Of a DNA stretch of 23,774 nt, positions 1 to 9,700 are shown piece after piece. The position numbers and the translations under genes are program-made. This DNA is from a virus. The stretch covers positions 1-23,774 of IMG/VR virus record IMGVR_UViG_3300020457_000098; one strand, 5' to 3'. The notes below the pieces were generated by a model, which was not told where the DNA came from, searched no databases, and worked only from the letters and a program-made list of their open reading frames with translations. Position 1 is the first letter of the stretch; each line of letters starts with the position of its first letter.

Positions 1-225
1 ACAGTAGACTATACAGGTTTTGGTTGGGTACTCATTAAGAAGGGTGTCTTTGAGAATCTTCCTTATCCTTGGTTTGCACCTAAGATGCAAGTGTTTGAGT
101 CAGGGGCAGTGCAAGATATGTGTGGTGAGGATGTCTCATTCTGCTTGGATGCCATTGAGCAAGGTGAGGAAATATGGTGTGATCCAAGAATCAGAGTGGG
201 TCATGAGAAAACAAGAGTAATCTAG
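1..225 (+). CDS. Glycosyltransferase-like protein, C-terminal part (5' truncated by window)
   Basis: Frame 1 is open from the first base to a TAG stop at 223-225, giving 74 residues of a protein that begins outside the window. The visible part reads as the C-terminal half of a GT-A-fold (family 2-like) glycosyltransferase. It has an aromatic FGWVLIKKGVF segment, then PYPWF, then GEDVSFC (residues about 46-52) followed by IWCDPRIRVGH. A Gly-Glu-Asp acidic motif followed about 20 residues later by a Val-Gly-His is the usual arrangement for the catalytic base and metal-binding region in this family; that assignment is from family knowledge. Such enzymes transfer a sugar from a nucleotide-sugar donor. 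The acceptor here is unknown and could be a virion protein or DNA. The stop lies 10 bases before the next start, and the next gene's GGAG overlaps it. Fairly sure of the fold, unsure of the substrate. Confidence 0.7.
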   Translation, partial: TVDYTGFGWVLIKKGVFENLPYPWFAPKMQVFESGAVQDMCGEDVSFCLDAIEQGEEIWCDPRIRVGHEKTRVI

Positions 226-235
226 GGAGCCTCTC

Positions 236-442
236 ATGACACTATCAAAACAAGTGCAAGACTCACTGGATGAGGCAGTTGCATCACTTAGGAATGCTCT
301 TGCCTTTGCAGCAAGAAGTGAGGAACCTTATATTAGTAAGCACATTGCTGATGTAATGTTTCAAATAGAAAATCTCAAGAATGTTTCAAATGTTCTTGCA
401 ATGTCTGAACAAATTATGAAAAAATTGGAGGAAGAAGAGTAA
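236..442 (+). CDS. Small conserved hypothetical helical protein (68 aa)
   Basis: A 68-residue acidic protein that looks almost wholly alpha-helical: long stretches rich in Ala, Leu, Glu and Gln, no Gly or Pro-rich loops, one Pro near residue 31, and a Glu-rich C-terminus (KKLEEEE). The heptad-like spacing of Ile/Val/Leu/Met from residue 36 on would suit a short coiled coil. The ATG is supported by an AGGGAG ribosome-binding sequence at about 224-229, six bases upstream, which is one of the few good Shine-Dalgarno sequences in the window. Its TAA stop overlaps the next start (TAATG), implying translational coupling. I recognise the type as a small hypothetical gene of T4-like marine phages, but no function is known to me. 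It could be an assembly factor, judging only from its position next to baseplate genes. Confidence 0.75.
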   Translation: MTLSKQVQDSLDEAVASLRNALAFAARSEEPYISKHIADVMFQIENLKNVSNVLAMSEQIMKKLEEEE

Positions 443-585
443 TGCCAGTCAAAAAATCTCTCTCTGGAAATGATTTTGTAGAGAGCATACCCAAGAAGAC
501 TACACAAGGTAGGGGTAAGCATACTAAATATGCTGCATCATCTTCTAATCATGCAAAGAAAAAGTATAGGGGGCAAGGAAAGTAA
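442..585 (+). CDS. Small, very basic conserved hypothetical protein (47 aa)
   Basis: A short ORF starts at the ATG overlapping the previous stop (TAATG, 440-444) and runs to TAA at 583-585, directly followed by the next ATG. The 47-residue product begins MPVKKSLSGNDFVES and ends KKKYRGQGK. It is strongly basic (about a quarter Lys or Arg), rich in Ser, Gly and Asn, and probably disordered. The sharp one-base overlap upstream and zero-base gap downstream, plus a protein pattern I associate with a small conserved gene of T4-like cyanophages, argue that it is real despite its size. The charge would suit nucleic-acid or acidic-protein binding, but that is inference only. A GGGGGCAAGGAA stretch near its 3' end (about 569-580) probably serves as the ribosome-binding site of the next gene. 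Confidence 0.75.
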   Translation: MPVKKSLSGNDFVESIPKKTTQGRGKHTKYAASSSNHAKKKYRGQGK

Positions 586-1236
586 ATGAGTTCACTAATC
601 TGCAACCTTCCTGCCATTGAGGTATGGGTAAGAAAGGAGTATTTAACTGACTTCAAACATGGTTTTGGTGAATTTACAAGAGGCGTCTGGGTATCTGCAA
701 AGAGTATGCCTGGACGTGCTTTTTATTTTGAGACATATTTACCAGAATATGCTGCAATGTTTGATAAGTTACCTATCAGTGCATTTTTAACTGATCCTGA
801 GATACCAGATCCTGATATGAATCTGTATAATCTACAGTTTTGGAACTGCATGGATTATGGGGTCACAGCAATCCAAAAGCAATTTATAGGTTCTATGTCA
901 TATGAGTTGTATACAAGGGATCATGGGACTGTGAAGGGCACTTATGTTGCCACTCTGGACAACTATCATGACAATCCTGACTTTGTAGATTACTCTACAA
1001 GTGAAACACCTGCAGAACACAAGTCACATAACCTGATTGAACTTGATAATGGTCAGTATGCACTGTATCCAAACAACAGAATGAGAATATATGACAATAG
1101 TATTACACCCAAAGAACCTAAACAACCTGATTTTAAGGTATCAACTCAGTATTATCAGGTAGAAAATGGTAGGGAGTATGATGGAATGGGTGATCAGGAT
1201 GATTACTTCTGGAAAATAGCAAAAGAACGTGAATAA
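586..1236 (+). CDS. Conserved T4-like phage hypothetical protein (216 aa), probably virion-related
   Basis: A 216-residue soluble protein with no signal peptide or membrane segment. It is rich in aromatic residues (Tyr, Phe and Trp throughout) and carries distinctive segments such as VWVRKEYL (residues about 13-20), GFGEFTRGVWV (about 26-36), RAFYFETYLPEY (about 44-55), LQFWNCMDYGV and GQYALYPNNRMRIYD. I recognise this as a conserved protein of marine T4-like phages that lies upstream of gene 25, but I know no assigned function. The ATG follows the previous TAA directly, with a purine-rich GGGGGCAAGGAA about 6-15 bases upstream. The end of the gene carries the late promoter box of the next transcription unit, since its TAA stop lies inside AATAAATA. 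Context suggests tail or baseplate assembly; this is inference. Confidence 0.75.
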   Translation: MSSLICNLPAIEVWVRKEYLTDFKHGFGEFTRGVWVSAKSMPGRAFYFETYLPEYAAMFDKLPISAFLTDPEIPDPDMNLYNLQFWNCMDYGVTAIQKQFIGSMSYELYTRDHGTVKGTYVATLDNYHDNPDFVDYSTSETPAEHKSHNLIELDNGQYALYPNNRMRIYDNSITPKEPKQPDFKVSTQYYQVENGREYDGMGDQDDYFWKIAKERE

Positions 1237-1239
1237 ATA
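1232..1239 (+). promoter_or_regulatory. T4-type late promoter upstream of gene 25
   Basis: AATAAATA differs from the T4 late consensus TATAAATA at one position. It lies 22-29 bases before the gene 25 ATG and is followed by ACTTATATTTAACG. In T4 this box is read by host RNA polymerase carrying the phage late sigma factor gp55, and transcription starts a few bases downstream. It overlaps the stop codon of the preceding gene. It is the only good box before genes 25, 6 and the giant gene, so those three are probably one late transcript. Confidence 0.7.
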
Positions 1240-1260
1240 ACTTATATTTAACGTTATTTC

Positions 1261-1662
1261 ATGCCTGTAGAGAGGATTAGTAGGGGATTTAAGGACATTA
1301 GCATGTCTTTTGATGTTAATCCTATCAGCTCAGACCTAATTGCAACCAAAAATGAGGTTGCAATTTCTCGTTCTGTGCGTAATTTAGTACTGACAAGACC
1401 TGGTGAAAGATTTTTTAATCCAGATCTGGGTTCTAGAGTGTATGAATCACTATTTGACAATGTAGATGAGATATCTGCCTCCATTGTTGAGGATGATATT
1501 AGGGATACTCTTGATAATTATGAACCTAGAGTGAAATTGATTAGCGTAAAAGCAACTCCTGACCCTGAAGGGAATGCTTTTGATGTTGTACTTACATATA
1601 ATATCATAGGAATTGATGCTCTTCCTCAACAATTAGCATTTGCACTACAGCCAACAAGATAA
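1261..1662 (+). CDS. 25: Baseplate wedge subunit gp25
   Basis: A 133-residue protein, essentially the length of T4 gp25 (about 132 aa), and a clear member of the gp25/gpW lysozyme-like-fold baseplate family found in all contractile injection systems. Diagnostic features are the N-terminal GFKDISMSFDVNP strand, the SVRNLVLTRPGERFFNPDLG segment (residues about 37-56; the Arg-Pro-Gly-Glu-Arg turn is typical), the SRVYESLFD helix start, and the EPRV motif at residues about 88-91, a hallmark of the family. In T4, gp25 clamps the core bundle of the wedge formed by gp6 and gp7 and contacts the tube/sheath-initiating region. The start is the ATG just downstream of a late promoter box; no strong Shine-Dalgarno is visible. 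Its TAA is immediately followed by the gene 6 ATG, with no gap. Confidence 0.95.
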   Translation: MPVERISRGFKDISMSFDVNPISSDLIATKNEVAISRSVRNLVLTRPGERFFNPDLGSRVYESLFDNVDEISASIVEDDIRDTLDNYEPRVKLISVKATPDPEGNAFDVVLTYNIIGIDALPQQLAFALQPTR

Positions 1663-3732
1663 ATGGCACTAGTTAATTTCACAAATCTAGATTTTGATCA
1701 GATAAAGACTTCTCTGAAGGATTATTTGAGAGCAAATTCCAATTTTACTGACTATGACTTTGAAGGATCAAACCTTGCAAGCATAATTGATGTATTAGCA
1801 TACAATACATACATCTCCTCATACAATGCTAACATGATTAGCAATGAGGTTTTCATAGATAGTGCCACTCTAAGAGAAAATGTAGTTGCACTAGCAAGAA
1901 ATATAGGTTATACACCTAGATCAAGGACTGCTGCAAAGGCAGTGGTTTCATTTTTTGTAGATACAACTGGATTTACTACTAAACCTATCACTCTAACCCT
2001 TAAGAAAGGCATTGTAGCAACTTCTGCAGCAACATTTGGGTCAGAAAGTTACTCATTTTCCATTCCAAGTGACATCACAGTCCCTGTAGTTGATGGAATT
2101 GCCACTTTTGGTGATGTTGAGATCTTTGAGGGGTCATTTTTAACAGCAAACTTCACTGTTACAGCAGAAAATCCTGCACCACCAGTAAGATATATCCTAG
2201 ATAACCCACATATTGACACTTCTACCTTAGAAGTAGCTGTAAGGGACACTGAAGCAAGCACATCTTCTAAAAAATATGTATTTTCTGATACCTTAATAGA
2301 AGTTACAGACACTTCTTGTGTATATTTTGTTCAAGAAGTGGAAGATCAGAGATATGAGCTCATTTTTGGTGATGGTGTCTTTGGTAAAAAGTTAGAATCA
2401 CTGAATTATATTGATGTTTCCTATATTACCACTAATGGAAGTGATGGAAATGGTGTTTCTTCCTTTTCTTTCAATGGAAGAGTAGTTGATAACAACAATA
2501 ATCTTGTAAGTGCAGGAATTTCAGTCATTACTACTGTAAATGACTCTTTAGGAGGCAAAGAAATTGAATCTGTGGAGTCTGTAAAGCGTTTTGCTCCTAA
2601 AATATACTCTACATTCAACAGAGCAGTCACTGCAAGTGATTATGAGGCACTAATTCCTAAAATTTACCCTGAAGCAGAGTCAGTTTCAGTTTTTGGAGGT
2701 GAAGAGCTAAGTCCACCACAATTTGGAAAGGTTTTTATTACCATAAAACCATTTTATGGACCTTTTGTACCAGATTCCATTAAAAATAATATAAAAACCT
2801 TAATAAAAAAATATTCTGTTGCTGGAATTGTCTGTGAAATACAAGATTTGAAATTTTTGTATGTTGAGGTTGATGTTAATGCATATTATAACCCAAATTT
2901 AGCTCCTGATGCAAATGCAGTCAAAACTGTGGTTACAAATAACATTACTAAGTATGCAGATTCAACAGAACTGAATAAATATGGAGCAAAATTCAAATAT
3001 AGTAAATTCCAAGGAATTGTAGATAATAGTCATGATTCAATCACTTCTAATATCACTAAAATTGAAATTAGAAGAGATATGAAACCTGCATTGAACCAAT
3101 CTGCAGAATATGAGTTATGTTTTGGTAATCAATTCTATATAAAGAGAATGAGTGGTTATAATATCAAATCATCAGGATTTACTATCTTTGGTTTATCCAA
3201 TACTGTCTATTTGAGTGATTTACCTGCAGAAGGTGGTAAAACTGGTTCTCTATTCTTCTTTAGATTACAAGGAACTAACAATCCAATCATAGTAAGAAAT
3301 AATGTTGGAACTATTGATTATGAGAAAGGTGAATTGTTATTGAAACCTGTAAATATTACAGGAACAAGTAAAAAAATTCAAGATATATCAATTATTGAAG
3401 TATCAGCATGTCCTCAGTCAAATGATGTAATTGGACTGCAAGATCTTTACTTACAATTAGATGTAGGTAAGAGTTCTGTAGATATGTTGGTTGATACCAT
3501 AGAATCTGGTGATAATACATCAGGAAATCTTTATACTGCTACATCTAGTTACAAATCTGTCAATATAGCAAGATTGACTGACAGTGAGATAGCAAATGCA
3601 ACTATTGGAACTGATACAGAGACAACTAATGTAAATACAAGTTCTACTACCTCAGATACATATAGAGTAGGGTCTACCACATTTACACCCACAGTTCCTT
3701 CATCATCGTCATCTTCTTCATCTTCATATTAA
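1663..3732 (+). CDS. 6: Baseplate wedge subunit gp6 (baseplate J family)
   Basis: A 689-residue protein, slightly longer than T4 gp6 (660 aa). The N-terminal part matches the gp6/baseplate-J pattern: FTDYDFEGSNLASIIDVLAY (residues about 28-47), then NANMISNEVFIDSATLRENV and ARNIGYTPRS, and a beta-rich middle with LIFGDGVFGKKL (about 233-244). The conserved KRFAPKIYSTFNRAVTASDY segment follows at about 308-327. In T4, gp6 dimers form the inner ring that joins neighbouring wedges and drives the hexagon-to-star change on infection. The C-terminus ends in a Thr/Ser-rich tail with nine consecutive serines, an unstructured extension that I do not associate with T4 gp6. The gene abuts gene 25 and lies 14 bases before the giant gp7-family gene, which fits the T4 order 25-6-7. 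Confidence 0.93.
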   Translation: MALVNFTNLDFDQIKTSLKDYLRANSNFTDYDFEGSNLASIIDVLAYNTYISSYNANMISNEVFIDSATLRENVVALARNIGYTPRSRTAAKAVVSFFVDTTGFTTKPITLTLKKGIVATSAATFGSESYSFSIPSDITVPVVDGIATFGDVEIFEGSFLTANFTVTAENPAPPVRYILDNPHIDTSTLEVAVRDTEASTSSKKYVFSDTLIEVTDTSCVYFVQEVEDQRYELIFGDGVFGKKLESLNYIDVSYITTNGSDGNGVSSFSFNGRVVDNNNNLVSAGISVITTVNDSLGGKEIESVESVKRFAPKIYSTFNRAVTASDYEALIPKIYPEAESVSVFGGEELSPPQFGKVFITIKPFYGPFVPDSIKNNIKTLIKKYSVAGIVCEIQDLKFLYVEVDVNAYYNPNLAPDANAVKTVVTNNITKYADSTELNKYGAKFKYSKFQGIVDNSHDSITSNITKIEIRRDMKPALNQSAEYELCFGNQFYIKRMSGYNIKSSGFTIFGLSNTVYLSDLPAEGGKTGSLFFFRLQGTNNPIIVRNNVGTIDYEKGELLLKPVNITGTSKKIQDISIIEVSACPQSNDVIGLQDLYLQLDVGKSSVDMLVDTIESGDNTSGNLYTATSSYKSVNIARLTDSEIANATIGTDTETTNVNTSSTTSDTYRVGSTTFTPTVPSSSSSSSSSY
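3700..3726 (+). repeat. Serine-codon run at the gp6 C-terminus
   Basis: Nine consecutive Ser codons (TCA, TCG and TCT mixed) precede the final Tyr and stop of gene 6. The mixture of synonymous codons argues for selection on the protein rather than simple DNA slippage, although tracts like this often vary in length between relatives. The TCG at 3706-3708 holds one of the few CpG dinucleotides in the window. Confidence 0.8.
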
Positions 3733-3746
3733 TATTTTAATATAAA

Positions 3747-6700
3747 ATGTCAGACAATACAAGAGTCAAAATTAGTTCAGTTGTTAAAAATCAACTGCCA
3801 GATTTTATAAGAGCAGATTTTCCACTTGCTGGTGATTTTTTATCACAATATTATACTGCAATAGAGAGTCAAGGTTCACCTCTTGATATAATTCAAAACA
3901 TTGACAATTATGTAAAGTTAGATGAGTTAACAGACCTAATAGATTCTACAACCCTCTCTAGTGATATAGAACTTTTTGATGATACAATACCTGTTGAGTC
4001 TACTGTAGGGTTTCCAGAGTCATATGGGTTGATTCAGATTGATTCTGAGATTATTACTTACACTGGAATAACTGCCACTTCATTTACTGGATGCTCAAGG
4101 GGATTTAGTGGAATTACATCATATAGAAGTCCCAACAAACCTGATGAACTCATATTCTCTGAATCTAACATTGATGAGCACTCAAAAGATGCTGTAGTCA
4201 ATAATTTAAGTATTAGATTTTTACAAGAGTTTTTTAAAAAAGTAAAAAAACAAGTTATACCTGGATTTGAAGAAAGACCATTATCTACAAGCATTGATAA
4301 AAGATTATTCATTAAACAATCAAAAGATTTCTACTCTTCCAAAGGAACTGATCAATCTTTTGAGATATTGTTTCGCGCATTGTATGGAAAGGATGTAGAA
4401 GTATTAAAACCACGTGATTTTTTATTTACACCCTCTGCAGCTAATTATAAAGTATCTAAACAAATTGTAGTTGAACCAGTATTAGGAGATCCATCAGATT
4501 TAGTCAATAGAAACATATTTCAAGACCCTGTAGATGGATTTGCTTCAGTTACTGCTGCTGTAAGTGATGTAGAATCAATTGTAAGAGGCACTAAGACATA
4601 TTATAGACTTTCCTTAGATTTTGATAAAAATTCTCAAGTAGTATCTGCAGAATTTCCCATTCACCCAAATACAAAATTAATTGAGGGTGTTTCTATTGGT
4701 TCAACTGTTTTAACTGTTGATTCCACTGTTGGATTTGGAACTACTGGTTCTTTAATTGCTAATTTTGATGATGGCACTTCAACCACCATTAAATATGAAT
4801 CAAAATCATTAACTCAGTTTTTTGGGTGTTCTGGAGTTGAAAGAACTATAGATTCTACTCAAGATCTTAAAATGGATGCCTATGCATATGGATATGCTGG
4901 TATAGGAACTGATGATGAGATCAGATTTAGAGTAACAGGTGTTTTAAAGGATTTAGATTTAAATTTAACCACTGCTACCTACAATGAGATTGGAGATGTC
5001 ATAGAACCTAGAGGATTAGGATCTAAGTCTGATGATATTGTTTCCAAATCTTTATTTTCTAATATTTCTACCACATATGATGTAGACTCTATAGAATTAG
5101 TAGATAAGTCAAACTTTACATATCAGTTAAATCTTTTTGATGCTCATGACTTTGTTGTAGGTGATAGTGCCCTTATTAACACAACACCATGCTCAATTAT
5201 TTCTCTTATCAGTTCTAAACAAGTATTGATAAAAGGTGCTGGAGAATTGAATGAAATAATATCATATAAAATTCAAAGATTACTTTCTAAAGCAAATTTA
5301 AGTAATTATCCTGAATCTAGCATTTATACCACAAATATTCAAAATTCTTACATAGATGGTGATAATTGTGTTTATATTGCATCACCATCTATTCCAGATT
5401 ACTTAAATGAAGATTTAGATATTAGAGATACTACTCTTACTTTTTCTGGTACTTTTATAAACAATACTGACATCATAATCCCTAATCATGGATTGATGAC
5501 TGGAGAAAAAGTAAAGTATATACCAGGAACTGGAGAAAATAAATTAGATATTTTAGAGGAAGAATATTTTATCAAAAAAGTAGATATTAATACAATTAAG
5601 ATTGCTAGAAGTCTTTCTAATGTTTCAAATGAGAAGTTTATAGGACTCACTGGTAATATTGTAAATAATAGATTTGAATTAGCACGTTTTGCTAATAAAA
5701 CTATATTAGCACAAAATTTATTGAGAAAAATTGATACACCAGTTTTTTCTCCTATATCAGAATCAACACCAATAGGTAAAACTGGTATATTAGTAAATGG
5801 TGTTGAAGTGCTTAATTATAAATCAAATGATGTTGTTCACTTTGGTAGGATAAATGATATCTCTGTTACTGCTGAAGGGTCTGGTTATGATGTAGTAAAT
5901 CCACCTATAGTTTCAATTACAGACCCAGTAGGATCTGGAGCATCAGCATATTGTGAGGTTCAAGGTTCTTTAGAGAGAATTGATGTAGTTGATGGTGGAT
6001 TTGATTATATTACTACACCTACACTAAAAGTAAGTGGAGGTAATGGAATTGGATGTGTTGCAACACCTAATTTAGTTTTAAAAGATCACTCTGTAGAATT
6101 TGATTCAACAGAGGATGGTGGACTAGTGGATATTAGTTCTAATATAATTGGGTTCTCAACTTTTCATAAATTTGCAGATGGAGAGTTAATTACATACAAC
6201 ACAGAGGGTCAAACTGCAATAGCTGGACTTACCACTGGTGCTGCATATCATTGTTGTGTTAAGAGTGCAACAACAGTGACTTTGCATAAAAATTATGATG
6301 ACTCTGTTGATGGATTATCCCCCATAGATTTAACAGCTTTTGGAACAGGTCTTCATAAGTTGGAATCTGTAAATCAAAAAAGAGTCATTAGTTCTGTAAC
6401 TATTGCTAACTCAGGTATAGGATATAGAAATAGATTGACATCTGTAACTTCATCTGGAATCAATACTGCAAATAATACTATAAACATTCCAAATCATGGA
6501 TATAGAACTGGAGAGAAGGTAAGATATGATACTAAATCCACAACACCAATTTTAGGTTTAACAACACAAACTGATTATTACGCTGCAGTTGTTGATGGTA
6601 GTTCATTTAGATTATCTGCTGTTGGTGTGGGATCTACTGCAGTAAATCACTACTTAAGAAAGAAGGAATATGTAAATTTACTTTCTGGTGGAACTGGAAT

Positions 6701-9700
6701 TCATGAATTTAATTATCCACCAATCACAGTGACAGTAGATGGTAACATAGGAGTATCTACTTTTAGTGGACAAAATTTTCAAGCAGACTTAAGACCAATT
6801 GTGAAAGGGTCTGTAAAATCTGTATTTGTTCCCTCTGGTGGAATTGAGTATGGTTCAGCAGATGTTATCAACTATAACAGACAACCTGATGTTACTCTTA
6901 AGAGTGGTAAGGATGCTCAATTACTTCCAATTGTAAGTAATGAAACTGGAAGAGTATCTGAAGTATTAGTACTAAATGGTGGATCTGAATATAACTCACC
7001 TCCAGAATTAGAAGTATCAGGGGATGGTTCTGGCACTGTATTAATTCCAATAATGAAATCAGGATCTATAGATTCTGTAAAGGTAGTTCATAGTGGAATA
7101 GGACACACCTCATCCAATATTAGTGTAGCAGTAACACCAAATGGACAAAGTGCTAAATTCTATTCAAACATAAAATCTTGGACTATAAACAATGTTCAAA
7201 GATTAATTCAGAATAATCAAATTACATCTGATGATGGTGTAGTTAGCACTGGGTTTAATGATAAGTATGGTTTAGAATACTCTCATGCCTATGCTCCTAG
7301 AAAGTTAAGACAATCTGTTTTCACTAAGAAGTCTGTAGGTGACAAGGAGTTGTTTATTCCTGATTTATCTTTAAATAAGAATGCTCAAGAAGATACTTCT
7401 GGCAGCCATTCTCCAATCATTGGATGGTCATATGATGGATCTCCTATCTATGGCCCATATGGATTTAAGGATAATTCTGGTGGACCTGTCACCATACTTG
7501 AATCTGGATATTCAATCTCAATATCATCAGAAAGACCAAATCCACTCACTGTTGATGGAGAGCAAGTATATTCTAATGGATTTTTTGTTGAGGATTATGT
7601 ATTTGAAGAGGGTAAAGATTTAGATCAACATAATGGTAGATTTTGCAAAACACCAGAGTATCCAAATGGAGTGTATGCATATTTTGCCACAGTCAATCCT
7701 GATGCCTTAGATTCAGAAGGAGTATTTAAGAATTTTAGAAAACCTGAATTTCCTTATTTTATAGGTAATTCTTACAAATCAAAACCAATAGAATATAATT
7801 TCAGTTTCCTTTCAAATCAAGATGATACTGATTTAAATCAAACTGATTATATTAGAAATACTAGAGTATATAACTTCCTTTTAAATAAGACTAGTTATGA
7901 TTTCTTGATAAATCCAAATTCCATTAGAAATCAAAAAACATTTATAACTGAAACATCTACTGGAGTGGTTGAGTCTGTTGGCATAAAAACAGGAGGATCA
8001 AATTATAGAGTAGATGATTCCATAGTGTTTGATGATTCTGGCACTAGTGGGTATGGTGCAGAAGCAAAGGTATTATCTGTTGGTGGAAAAACTATCAGCA
8101 ACATTAGTATTGCTAATACTGAGTTTTCAAATGTAGAATTTATTTTAGGCAAATCTCCAAATGAATTTATAGGGTACACTACTGTCCCTCATAATTTTAA
8201 TAAGAAGGAATTTATAACTCTTAGTGGATTGAGCACAGAAACATTTGCTAATGATTCTATATTCCCCATAGGAATAACCACAAGTAGATTTAGATTGAAT
8301 GTAGGAATAAGTTCTGCAGGTGCTACTGGTCTTACAACATACTTCAACATAGATGGTAATTTTGATGAATTAAATATTCTACCCAATGATGTTTTGGGAA
8401 TAGGAACTGAGTGTGTAAAGGTATTGAATGTAGAAAAAGATTTAAGAAGAATAAGAGTTCTTAGAAATCATCAATCCACCATAGGATCTGCTCATACTGC
8501 TACTTCTTTAATAGAGGATAAACCTAGAAAATTTGCATTTAGATCTGTAAATGTTGGTAATAATGATTTCAAATTAAATAGGCAATTTTATTTTAATCCT
8601 AAGGAATCTGTAGCATTAGGTAATGTATCTGGAGTTGGCATTGGATCTACTTTATTTTTCTCCAATCCTGGTACAGGTATATCTGAAATATTCATTCCTA
8701 CTAAAGCTGTTTACCTACCAAATCATAAACTTGCCATGGGGGATTCCCTAACATATAATACTAATGGAGGGACTGCTTTAGGGGTATCTACTGATGGCAC
8801 TATGGAATTTACCCTTGCAGAGGGTCAATCTTTATTTGCTGCTCCCATATCACGTGATCTCATAGGAGTATCAACTGCTAGAGTTGGTTTGGGATCTACT
8901 GGTTCATTTACTGGGATTAATAGCACCACTAATATTAGCACTTTATTCTTTATTGGAATTGGAACAGGATTGAATCATAGTTTCAAAACCAACCATAGTA
9001 ATGTGTTAAGTGGAAATATAAAAAGATCTATAGCCACAGTATCTACATCATCCACCCATGGATTACTAGCAAATGATGCCATAGATCTAAAAGTTCTACC
9101 AGGAATAACCACCACAGTAAATGTGGCATACAATGACTTTAATAGAAGATTAGTAATTAATCCTAGAACATTTGCCTCAGGAAATGTTAACACTACAAAT
9201 AACACCATTACCATACCAAAACATGATTATGTTAGTGGGCAAAAGGTTATTTACACTGCAACCACAGCATCTGGTGGATTAGTAAATAATCAAATATATT
9301 ATGTGTTTATAGTAGATGAAAATACCATAAAATTATCAAATCAATATCATGAGTCTGTTGCTAAACATCCTAAAGTAATTAACATAACCAGTGCTCAAGC
9401 TGGAACTATATCTGCAGTAAACCCTGAAATAATCATAGAGAGAAATCAACAAATTGATTTTGATTTATCAGATTCTTCTTTATCTTTCTCAAGTAATGAA
9501 GTGCAATATGCTGCTTTTGATTTTGTTCTTTATACAGATAAGGATTTAACAAATGTTTTCCATACATCACAAGATACTGATGATTTTAATGTAAGTAGAG
9601 TTGGAACTATTGGAGTTGATGCTACTGCAAAACTCACTGTTAAGAATATAAAGGAAATTACTCAAAATCTATATTACAATTTAGTTCCTGTTAATTTAGA

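Noticed and set aside
20-220. 66-codon + strand frame at the window start
   Set aside because: It is a shadow of the frame-1 glycosyltransferase-like protein (1-225), whose motifs are clear; the alternative frame has no recognisable pattern.
1235-1259. AAATAAC...GTTATTT inverted repeat before gene 25
   Set aside because: The 7-bp arms are nearly all A/T with an 11-base loop and no T-tract, and they overlap the late promoter. Too weak to call a terminator or operator.
4229-4255. T-run and A-runs that could be slippery sites for programmed frameshifting
   Set aside because: The runs encode FFKKVKKQ in a continuous frame with no break, no alternative long frame and no obvious downstream structure.
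7381-7623. 80-codon + strand frame inside the giant gene
   Set aside because: It overlaps the YHYH-like block in another frame, and the giant frame carries the recognisable motifs there.
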